From assembly GCA_015179025.1 (NCBI GenBank), contig WHUX01000148.1, positions 1 to 64,000 of the forward strand: DNA of 64,000 nt, read 5' to 3'. Made by a program: the position numbers and the translations under genes. The stretch is from Terfezia claveryi (taxonomy: Eukaryota; Ascomycota; Pezizomycetes; Pezizales; Pezizaceae). Every line of letters begins with the position of its first letter. Positions within the stretch are counted from its first letter, which is position 1. Below the pieces are notes generated by a model that had not been told where the DNA came from, did not search any database, and was given only the letters and a program-made list of their open reading frames with translations. Positions 47,127 to 57,431 of the stretch are shown one piece after another.

Positions 47127-47127
47127 A

Positions 47128-48484
47128 ATGTGAGGATGGTGAATGAGAAGTTATTCCAAAGTAGTTGTGGTTGTACATCAATTGTGAAGCAGTTAAGCTA
47201 TCACATACAGATACCCCTCATGATCAGGATTCCTTCGCTATGGCACGGGCCGTTCCAGCTCAACGTACATCATTATTAAACAAAGCAGATCTGTGTTAAT
47301 CTGAAACCATATAAATTATTTAATGCCTCACCACAACGTGAAAATTGGTTGGAAATTCACAAGTTAATAGTAAATTGACAACACATCTTGAAATGAAAGA
47401 AGATGCAATTCATGAGTACCCCTTTGGCCTCTAAACTGGAGAATATTTGTTTAAATTTACGGCCTGTTCGATTTGAGGTGGTCTCGGTAAATTGATATAC
47501 CACTAGGCTTGCGGAATTGTCCGCTCTCAGTAGTGCCACTCGTATTTTGGATGATATCTGTATGGTCAATCTCGCTACGAAAAGGGCAAAATTGACTACC
47601 ACTTTGTACGGACAAATGGCATTTAGTCTATCGAACCAGACTAGTCTGTCCATCAATATCGATGTAGCTACACCTGCTTTGGCTTACCAGACCACTTTGG
47701 TTGAGGCTAGTCTGTCTGGGCAGGTAAAAATACATCTTTGCATGTGATATTGCAGTGGTACATCTAGTCCAGTTGCATACAGAGTGCCAACCAGACTGCT
47801 TCACCATGAAAGTTCACCCCAGCAAGCACTTTGTCCTTCCCATCGCACTAATACTCGCGACAGAACAGCCGTAGTTAGATCTAAATAATAAGTTACAAAG
47901 CTGGCCTTGGTTTCGGAGCCAGTTGCCTATAGCAGACCCTTCCACTTTCGTTATATTTCTGGTTTTCATATAGTCAGGGTTTCTTACATATGCACAAACA
48001 GTAGTACATATATCGGCACCAGGTCTGGCAAATATAGATATACCAGGTACTGAGTGTTCGGGGCTAATCCCGAGGTGTGCTTGCTTGATCATCTGAACTA
48101 TGTACAAGAGGTGAATAAAGACGGAATGTATTAAAATGTAGCTTCACTATTTCCTATCCATGGACAAACGAACCAGATAAACATGATTGAGAGGTATTCC
48201 TGTGAGTATAAATGTATGTACCGCCGTCCTTCCCTTCACGTGTGGTGTGAATCTGAGTAGAGGTTAGAAAACAGATTGCAGTGTACATGGAAATTGACAA
48301 TATTGAGAACAAGTAGAGGCTGTGAAGGCATATGTGTGTATACTTTCGAACAACGCAAGTATGAACTCCGTGGAAGAGTGGCCGCCAGCAGGAAACCCTG
48401 AGCGATATCAAGAAGGAGCACAAGCGTCTCTTCCCAAATGCAGGCATCATCGATTCTGGTGATGAGGATTACTGCTACATTCCA
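47128..48484. other. Region between the two copies
   Basis: No gene supported. Contains AACCAGACTAGTCTG near 47636 and GTGCCAACCAGACT near 47787, members of the AGTCTGGTTGGCAC family. Confidence 0.5.
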
Positions 48485-48979
48485 AGCACGAGACAGTTAA
48501 CGAAGGACGATTCTTATATCATACTCCTATGGCAACTCCAAACAACATGCCTGTCAGGAATAGAGAACATACAAGAGCCTTTCCTAGTAACAATTTTGTA
48601 AAGTGGGGTTGGAGAAAAAGTTAGCCCTCTATTGCATCTATAGAGTTCGTGAATTTGCCAGCGAGCTTACGTACCTAGCTATGTCTACTCATATAGATGG
48701 GGATATCTCAACAGTGCATTTGCGGAGTCCTAAGAAGAATCTCTGCTCAGCTGTAGGTAATCTCAAAACCTGCTGACTAGGTGTAGTATTTGCAGAGCTG
48801 TTGCAAGGACAGATAGGGGTTCTGGTGGTGCATTCCGCACCTGCTGTTGGCTAGTTAAATTCGGATGGTCTTTATTCTTGACTGCACCTTCAGTATCCTT
48901 TCTCATCAACACAACTAGAGCTTTGATGTCATAGTCAAACTTTACCTCCTTATCCCACGCACATAAATTTAACTGCCAA

Positions 48980-49135
48980 AATGCGAGTTTCTTGCATATA
49001 TATATATATGCCTGTGAATGCATGGACTTCTTACATATATATATATAAGTAGTTTGTAGATGAGTTTCTCACATATATATATACATATAAGCTTGCAAAT
49101 CTTAGAGTTTCTTACATATATATATATAAGCAGCG
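48980..49135. repeat. Repeated GAGTTTCTTACATATATATA units outside the left end
   Basis: Four spaced units with GTTTCTYRCATATATATATA, the same word found inverted within the terminal repeats of the adjacent element. Confidence 0.75.
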
Positions 49136-49228
49136 AGTGCATCAGTTTCTCCAGGGTCCTCCTTAACCAACTCTGATTCACACTTGGGCTCCCTCTCGCT
49201 TCCAAAACTTACCAGCACGCTCACTGAC

Positions 49229-49500
49229 CAGCCCCCTTTCGCCCGCGGGTGCCGTACTATTCAATACCTGGCCTGGAAATAGTCATATTGGGAAATCGTA
49301 GTCGTTGTATAGACTTATATATATATGTGTGACAAACTCGTGCTTTTGGAGACATATATATATATATGCGAGAAATCCATGCATTTGCGGGCTTATATAT
49401 ATATATATATGCGAGAAATCTAGGTATTCGCGGGCATATATATATATATATGTGCGAGAAACTCATGCTTTTGGAGACATATATATATATATGCGAGAAA
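49229..49500 (+). repeat. Left terminal inverted repeat
   Basis: Outer unique part 49229-49312 followed by four TATATATATATGCGAGAAATCC-type subrepeats to about 49505. Matches the right end over the first three units. Confidence 0.85.
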
Positions 49501-49778
49501 TCCATGCCAAGTTGGGTAAACTAGTAGCCTCCTAATTTTCTAGTAGGCCCTATACCTACTATTATATAAGTTTTAATGTTTTTTAGGTATTGTTCAAATG
49601 AGACTCTTGTTAATACAATGGAGCCTAAGGGTTATACTTCCTACAAATTTACCTATATTATACATATGCTAGTAGACTTCTTGTAGCTACCACTAACATA
49701 ACAAGGGTAAGCAAAGGGGTATGGTTAGGTTACTGCTGCAAACAACCAGTTCTCAGAATCCTTGAAAACCTCTCCCTT

Positions 49779-49919
49779 TCTGGCCAATTACGGTTGGCAC
49801 CCTCGATTCGTAGACCCTGGGACCCCTACAGAAAGCCCACCCCCAGCTAAGGAGTTCGCAGCTGGAATCGCCGAACTCTACTCCACCCTAAAGGCCGAAT
49901 TGGGATACTCAGTATCCTA
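49779..49919 (+). pseudogene. Gypsy (Ty3) integrase C-terminal fragment
   Basis: ANYGWHPRFVDPGTPTESPP and KEFAAGIAELYSTLKAELGY match the conserved block that follows the integrase core in fungal Ty3/gypsy polyproteins (N-Y-G-x-x-P-R and F-A-x-x-I-x-x-L-x-x-x-L). A stop follows at 49918-49920. Nothing else of the element is nearby. Confidence 0.65.
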
Positions 49920-49957
49920 GTCATACGGATAAGACAGTTTCTTATTTACAAGAATAT

Positions 49958-50329
49958 TTGCGTGTGTTTCATGAAACTAAAGCTGTGTTCTTGAGGTTCC
50001 GTGCTGATAAGAAAACAAGAAAGGCTGCTGCAGAAGCACATAAGGATTTGTTGAAGGAACAAGCGGGATCGTTGGTTGAAGACCTTAGGGCGTCGGAAAA
50101 GGTTAGGATGCGTCAAGAAAATACCTTCCTCATAGCCCCCCTAACGGGGCTGCATAGGAGTACCAAATATAAAAAAAAAAAAAAAAAAAAAAAAGGCGGT
50201 CCAGGCCAAGATCTCGCCCGCCAGATTATTCAGGCCGGGCATACCACGGGAGTAGCCATGAGAAGCTTGGATGGATTACGAAGGTCGAGTTTCTGCACGA
50301 TAAGCTTGTTTTTGGTGCTCATGCAATAG
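49958..50329 (+). pseudogene. Helical ORF next to the gypsy fragment, unrecognised
   Basis: The frame reads KTRKAAAEAHKDLLKEQAGS and EDLRASEKVRMRQENTF, an alpha-helical charged segment, then a poly-A tract of about 24 bp that encodes a lysine run. It may be a transposon protein fragment ending in an inserted poly-A; no family assigned. Confidence 0.3.
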
Positions 50330-51433
50330 AGGGCTAAATTTTTCTCCAACCCCACTTTACAAAATTGTTACTAGGAAAGGCTCTTGTGTGTTCTCTATTC
50401 CTGACAGGCATGTTGTTTGGAGTTGCCATCGGAGTATGATATAAGAATCGTCCTTCGTTGACTGTCTCGTACCCTAAGCACGAGTTTCTCGCATATATAT
50501 ATATATATGTTCTGGTCCGTTCCGGGATTCCAGGCCATACCGGTATGGACCGGGCTGTTCCAGGATTGCCCAGGCCATACCGGTATGGCCCCCCATACCA
50601 GTATGGACCGGGCCATTGCAAGATTGCGAGATTACCCAAGCCGTTCCGGGATGGCATAAATATTCATATCTTCTTATATTTCCTTACGCATTTGGCCTAA
50701 CCAACGTAAATCATTTGATGCTATATTCCTAGATTCATGTCTACCTTAACCTCTACCCTCTACGCAGTCACCATCCCATTCCAAACTCCAACACAAATAG
50801 TCTCCCAGTATAGCCGCGCTTGTTCTTGTAGTTCACCTGCATTATATGCATTTTGAAATAATCCATTTTATTCTCACGATTATCTAATAAGGCTATCTAA
50901 CACGCTGCACCCCAAAACCCCCATCTGTACCAGCCTTCACATCCGCGTCCCTAGAATCCTAGATTCGCCGTCCATATGAGCCTGCAATTCACTGTCCATA
51001 TTAGCCTGGATATCCGCTAGAATTGAGGAAGCAAATCAGCCTAGCAAATCAGCCTAGAATCGAGCGAGCAAATCAGCCTAGAATTGAGCAAGCAAATCAG
51101 CCTAGAATCGAGCGAGGAAATCAGCCTAGAATTGAGCGAGGAAATCAGCAGAGAATTGAGCAAGGATATCACCGAATCGAGCAAGGAAATCAGCCTACAA
51201 TCGAGCGAGCAAATCAGTGAGAAAATGAGCGAGCAAACCAGCGTAGAATTGAGCAAGCAAATCAGCCTAGAATTGAGCAAGAAAATCACCACTGGTATAC
51301 AATCGAGCAAGGAAATCAGTCTAGAATCTTATGTCAAAAGGCAAAACGAGTTACCCCAGTTCACTATACTCCGAGCGCCATCACACTACTTCTTAGGTCG
51401 CCCTCATTGTAGACTTGTGGTTTGGTGGAGATA

Positions 51434-51600
51434 TAGTGAACTGGAGCATTAAGGAATGGATACCCGACAACCCTGCTCCCGGTCCGCCGACAGTGATATT
51501 AAGGCAATTAACTTCTTGCCTCCACTGGGAATCGAACTCGGGCCCTCAATAAATAAACATAAACCGTAAAGTAAAGAACTTACCACTGCGCTATGCCTAC
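51434..51600 (-). repeat. tRNA-like SINE, copy 2
   Basis: A box at 51583-51593 and B-box-like sequence at 51527-51538, minus strand, same as copy 1. Confidence 0.6.
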
Positions 51601-51728
51601 TGTCAGTTTCAAACACTATAGTGCTATATTCTGCTAAAACTTGTTACTTTTTCTACTTGCCAATTCAATTGTAGAGACAGGCGCATAGAGATAGGAAACA
51701 CACAGTGACAGGAAACATACAGTAGTAT

Positions 51729-53975
51729 GGATATTTGCTCGCTCTATATGCCAGCCTAGATATTTGCTCGCCCTATATGCCAGCTTGGATATTTGCTCAT
51801 TATACATGCCAGCCTGGATATTCGTTTGCTCTATATATCGGCCTGGATATTCACTCGCTCTATATGTTAGCCTGGATATTCGCTTGCTTAATATGCCTGC
51901 CTGGATATTCGCTCGCCCCATATATCAGCCTGGATATTTGCTTGCCCCATATATCAGTCTGGATATTTGCTCGCCCCAGATATCAGCCTGGATATTTGCT
52001 GGCCCTAGATATTAGCCTGGATAACCCCCTCCGGTGAGCCTGGATATTCCCCATATATCTCGCTAGATATTCGCTCGCTCCATATGCCAACCTGAATATT
52101 CGCTCGCGCTGGATATCAGCCTGGATATTCCCCCTATATCTCGCTGGATATTCACTTGCTCCATATGCCAACCTGAATATTTGCTCGCGCTGGATATCAG
52201 CCTGGATATTCGCTTGCCCTGTATATCAGCCTGCATATTCGCTCGCCCTAGATATTAGCCTGGATATTCGCTCGCTCCATATGCCAGCCTGAATATTCGC
52301 TCGCTCTATATGTTAGCCTGGATATTCGCTCACTATACATGTTAGCCTGGATATTCGCTCACTCTATATGTTAGCCTGGATATTCGCTCGCTCTACATGT
52401 TAGCCTGGATATTCGCTCGCTCTATATGTTAGCCTGGATATTCGCTCGCTCTACATGTCAGCCTGGATATTCGCTCGCCCTGGATATCAGCCTATATATT
52501 TGCTCAACCTAGATATCAGCCTGGATATTTGCTCGCTCTATATGTCAGCCTGAATATTCGCTCGCCTAATATGTCAGCCTAGATATTTGCTCGCCCTATA
52601 TGTCAGCCTGGATATTCGCTTGCCCTATATATCAGCTTGGATATTTGCTCGCTCTAGATATCAGCCTGGATAACCACTTCTGGTGAGCCTGGATATTCCC
52701 CTATATCTCGCTGGATATTCGCTCGCTCCATATGCCAACCTGAATATTCGCTCGCGCTGGATATCAGCCTGAATATTCCCCCTATATCTCACTGGATATT
52801 CACTCACTCCATATGCCAACCTGAATATTCACTCGCGCTGGATATCAGCCTGGATATTCGCTTGCCCTATATATTAGCCTGGATATTCGCGCGCTCTACA
52901 TGTTAGCCTGGATATTCGCTCGCTCTATACGTTAGCCTGGATATTCGCTCGCTCTACATGTCAGCCTGGATATTCGCTCGCCCTAGATATCAGCCTATAT
53001 ATTTGCTCGACCTAGATATCAGCCTGGATATTTGCTCGCTCTATATGTCAGCCTGAATATTCGCTCACCTAATATGTCAGCCTGGATATTCGCTCGCCCT
53101 ATATGTCAGCCTGGATATTCGCTTGCCCTATATATCAGCCTGGATATTTGCTTGCCCCATATATCAGCCTGGATATTTGCTCGCCCCCTATATCAGCCTG
53201 GATATTTGCTCGCTCTATATGCCAGCCTGGATATTTGCTCGCTCTATATGCCAGCCTAGATATTCGCTCGCCCTGGATATCAGCCTGGATATTTGCTCGC
53301 TCTGGATATCAGCCTGCATATTCGCTCGCCCTAGATATTAGCCTGGATATTCGCTCGCTCCATATGCCAGCCTGAATATTTGCTCGCTCTATATGTTAGC
53401 CTGGATATTCGCTCGCTCTACATGTTAGCCTGGATATTCGCTCGCTCTATATGTTAGCCTGGATATTCACTCGCTCTACATATTAGCCTGGATATTCGCT
53501 CGCTCTATATGTTAGCCTGGATATTCGCTCGCTCTACATGTTAGCCTGGATATTCGCTCGCACTGGATATCAGCCTATATATTTGCTCGACCTAGATATC
53601 AGCCTGGATATTTGCTCGCTCTATATGTCAGCCTAAATATTCGCTCGCCTAATATGTCAGCCTGGATATTCGCTCGCCCTATATGTCAGCCTGGATATTC
53701 GCTTGCCCTATATGTCAGCTTGGATATTTGCTCGCTCTAGATATCAGCCTGGATAACCACCTCCGGTGAGCCTGGATATTCCCCCTATATCTCACTGGAT
53801 ATTTGCTCGCTCCATATGCCAACCTGAATATTCGCTCGCGCTGGATATCAGCCTGGATATTCCCCCTATATCTCGCTGGATATTCACTCGCTCCATATGC
53901 CAACCTGAATATTCACTCGCACTGGATATCAGCCTGGATATTCGCTTGCCCTATATGTCAGCTGGGATATTCGAT
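51729..53975. repeat. 29-bp minisatellite, copy 2 (expanded)
   Basis: Roughly 77 units of the GCCTGGATATTCGCTCGCTC repeat. A block near 52480-52860 recurs near 52985-53960, which explains the greater length. Confidence 0.95.
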
Positions 53976-54473
53976 TGCCAGTACAATACGAGAGAAAATA
54001 AATAACAACTTCGTACCAATTGAAATTGGCAACTTCGTTGCCAATAATCGAGCAAGCAAATCAGCATATAATCGAGCGAGCAAATCAGCCTAGAATCGAG
54101 CAGCAAATCAGCATACCATTGAGTGAGCAAATCAGCCTAGAATCGAGCAAGCAAATCAGTGAGAAAATGAGCGAGTAAATGAGCGAGAAAATGAGCGAGC
54201 AAACCAGGGTAGAATTGAGCGAGCAAAATTATTTGGAAGGAATGAACAGGAGAAAAGCTCTAAGTCCCAGCCGGGCACACCTTGGAAATAGGGACTTGCC
54301 GTGTATTGCCGCCAGCCATTACAGTCGGATTGACTGGCGCTGCCTTAAAACCAGATTACATGTCTTACCTACAATCATCCCGCCGCGTCGGTTGGGGCTC
54401 CTCCTGCAATTGGCAAAACCTAGCATAAAGGAGGAAATACCTATATATGGGAAACGAATGAGAAGACAAATAT

Positions 54474-54725
54474 ATAGAAATGATGGTTTTTCGGCCTTTA
54501 TATATGCATGCAATTCATGCTTCCGCTAGCTCTAGATATTGGTGTTTTGCATGCTTCATATAGCACCAGCGGAAGCATGCAAAACACCAATACCTAGAGC
54601 TAGCGAAAGCATGAAAACCACCAATATATAGCGCCAGCGGAAGCATACAAAACACCAATATCTAGAGCCAGCGGAAGCATGAATTGCATGCATATATAGA
54701 GGCCGAAAAGCCATCATTTCTATAT
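54474..54725. repeat. Foldback hairpin, copy 2
   Basis: Same as 43518-43769 with a few substitutions. Confidence 0.85.
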
Positions 54726-54742
54726 CCCATGGACTACTAATA

Positions 54743-55578
54743 CACTCAAACCTTGCTATACCGGACTGCATAAATCCGCTGTAATCTGTCTGGTATAGCT
54801 AATATCCGTTATAGGAAATAGCGTGGGGTCTGTTCTAGGGTGCTTCAGATATTGTTTACCTTACCTATACAACCGTTCCCTTATCACCACCGGAACCAAC
54901 TCTCAACAAGTAAATACTCGAGTTGAAAATTAGTTGAAGAGTATCTTGACTATAATGAAGATGGAGTGAATACTACTATGTTTAGATATTGAGGACAGCG
55001 AGGAGGAAGATCTTAAGGACCTTTTTGCGCTACCTCCTATACCTCCAATTACAACTGCTCAAGCACGCTCTCACCTTACTGAGCTTATTCGGCATTTGGA
55101 GGCTCTTACAGTTTCAGAACTTCCTGGAGGAAAGCCCCATCTTAATATCTTTGATGTTAGCTATCATCTTGAACAAGCTCTTACTGGCAATATGCATGAG
55201 ACACATGTTCAGCGTCTTTATTACTGATTGGTTTTCACCGGTAGTATCCTCATTTCAACGTCTATAAGTATAGATTATGTTCTATTGTTTTGTTCTATAG
55301 CTGTTCCATTTCGTGGTTGCGCTATTTTATATTCTTTTCTATGCTATTGTGCTGTTTTGAGGCCTTACTACTGTTACCATTCCGTTATAGCAATTACATT
55401 TACCTGTAATAATCCCTGTAACAATCCCTGTAACCCCTTACCAGCCCATCCAGTACAGTATCCGGTATAGCAAGTAGATGCCTCACCTAAATGGTTGAAA
55501 ATGGAAAATTTTGACCTGAGCCATCCGGTATACTAAGGGATCCGCTATAGCGAGGTCCGGTATAGCAAGGTTTGAGTG
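54743..55578 (+). mobile_element. 836-bp pogo-like element, copy 2
   Basis: Same length and ends as the element at 43787; TA at 54741-54742 and 55579-55580. It therefore inserted before the large duplication. The C-terminal frame survives with an L to K-type change (DLKDLFALPPIP). Confidence 0.75.
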
Positions 55579-55791
55579 TACAAGCTCCACGTGCATTGCA
55601 GCAGCAACTAAGCCAGAAGCAGTAACAACACCAACAGTTGGCGGGCACTGGCCTCTCGATGAATACCCTTATAGCACAACATCCTCTCTTGTACAACATC
55701 TTTTATAGTACAACATTCTATAGCTAGAATAGCATACATCCACAGAATAACATCCATAATATCTACCCATAAACACAACACCTCTATCAAT

Positions 55792-56199
55792 ATGCTTTAC
55801 TTTATTATCATCTTCCTTACCATGTTGGTGGCAACTTTGGCCACTACCATAACTACGGCCAGACAGACAACCATTAATAGTCGAATAGATCTTAATGCAA
55901 AGCTGCAAAGATCTATAGATCTTGATGCAAAGCTGCAAAGATCTATAGATCTACAAGTTCTGGTGGAGTTTAAGGAGGAACGTGTTTTACGGTATTGCAC
56001 TGACCAATTGAAGCGTCTGCGCGTCGAGGAATACTGCCATGAGCAATTGACACGTCTTCAAGAAGAAAATGTGCAAATACTACCCTTACTAGCCTATCGT
56101 CCTCGTCACCCATTTTCTTTATTAAAAAAGAAAAAAGTTAGGTGGGCTGACGGGTGGGTTGACCTTGATTGTGGGTCAACAACGGATGCTGATGAATAG
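55792..56199 (+). CDS. 135-aa ORF, copy 2
   Basis: Counterpart of 44836-45243; intact frame, several amino-acid changes. Unknown function; probably an element-internal frame without selection. Confidence 0.35.
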   Translation: MLYFIIIFLTMLVATLATTITTARQTTINSRIDLNAKLQRSIDLDAKLQRSIDLQVLVEFKEERVLRYCTDQLKRLRVEEYCHEQLTRLQEENVQILPLLAYRPRHPFSLLKKKKVRWADGWVDLDCGSTTDADE

Positions 56200-56271
56200 G
56201 ATGATTGGAAGGGATCATGGAAAAAAAAAAAAATATTAAAAAAAAAAAAAAAAAAAAAAAAGTGGAGTTGG

Positions 56272-56816
56272 TTCTTTTTCTGGGGGGGAGTTATTATGGG
56301 AGAGCTGGTAGAGGGAGGGCTTGGAGGGGAGTTATTGTAAGGAGAGCTAGTGGCGGGAGAGCTTGAGGGAGTTATTGTATAAGAGCTGGTGGTGGGAGGG
56401 ACTGGTAACGGGGGCAAGGGCTGGCGGCGGGAGGGACTGGGGGCAGGGGCAAGGGCTGGCAGCAGGAGGGACTGGTGGCGGGAGGGACTGGCGGCGGGAG
56501 GGACTGGGGGTGGGAGGGGAGGGGAGGGCTGGCGGCGGGGAGAGCTGGCAGTGGGGGCTGGTGGCGGGAGGGGAGGGCTGGCGGCGGGAGGGACTGGAGG
56601 TGGGAGGGGGAGGTGGGGCAGGAGGTAGGGGGTAGGGGGGTAGGGAGAGAGGTGGGGTAGGGGGGTAGGGGGGAGGTGGGGGAGGTAGGGAGGTGGAGTA
56701 GGGGGGGTAGGGGGGAGGTGAGGAGGTGGGGTAGGGGGGGAGGTGGGGAGGTGGGGTAGGGGGGTAGGGGGGGAGGTAGGGAGGTGGGGCAGGGGGTAGG
56801 AAGGGAGGGGGAGGGT
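56272..56816. repeat. G-rich satellite, copy 2
   Basis: Poly-A tract followed by G-rich units as in copy 1; shorter by about 160 bp. Confidence 0.9.
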
Positions 56817-57431
56817 TTTTTTCTTTGTATTCTTATTTTCCTATCTTCTTATATATCGTGACTGGCTAGGGCTAGGCTCTTTGGGTGATAAAAGTAAGTA
56901 CCTTACTCCTTATACCTTTGCTATAGATGTTAACCAACCTACATACCATATAGGCAATGGCAGCAGTAAACTTTAGGTTTGTATCTATTTCTATTATCTA
57001 TTTCTATTATCCATTTCTATTATCTATTTCTATTATTTATTTCTATTATCATTTCTATAATCTATGTACATAATAAACAATAAGGAAATTTACAATGAGT
57101 GCATGTATACTGGTGTTTTGCATGCTTCCGCTGGCACTATATATTGGTGTTTTTCATGCTTTTACCAGCTCTAGATATTGGTGTGTTTCATGCTAGGAAG
57201 TATGATGGAAGTGGATGCTGACTGAGGCAGATGATTTCTCATATGGATGCGGATATACAGGCTAAGAAGGACCTCCGCATCTCCCGCTTGTCTCCCGCTT
57301 GCTCAATCCCCATACCTACTTGCTCAATCCCCCACTTGCTCAATTCTCATACCCACTTGCTCAATCCCCCGCTTGCTCAATCCTCATACCCACTTGCTCA
57401 ATCCCCCGCTTGCTTAATATCCTGCTAGCTC

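Larger units (their letters stand above)
40088..47127. repeat. Partial copy 1 of the large duplicated element
   Basis: Sequence from the TTCTGGTCCGTTCCGGG word (about 40090) to GCTAGCATAATG (47127) is repeated almost base for base at about 50505-57921, in the same orientation. Internal order is the same: palindromic CATACCGGTATGG cluster, 24-bp repeat array, tRNA-like SINE, 29-bp minisatellite, second 24-bp array, foldback hairpin, pogo-like insertion, 135-codon ORF, G-rich satellite, CTTGCTCAATCCCC array, and the 3-prime end of the integrase gene. The copies differ by scattered substitutions, mostly transitions, and by array lengths. Copy 1 lacks the outer inverted repeats and most of the integrase gene, so it is truncated at both ends. 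Confidence 0.95.
48485..50481. repeat. 150-bp inverted repeat pair (48485-48640 / 50325-50481)
   Basis: The two segments are inverted copies that read, in one orientation, YHTPMATPNNMPVRNREHTR and AFPSNNFVKWGW, suggesting a shared coding origin. They straddle the left end of the big TIR element, so one lies outside and one inside it. Confidence 0.8.

Noticed and set aside
41335..53975. Possible CRISPR-like or repeat-protein array
   Set aside because: Units are head-to-tail with no unique spacers, the genome is eukaryotic, and frames open in all phases because the period is 29.
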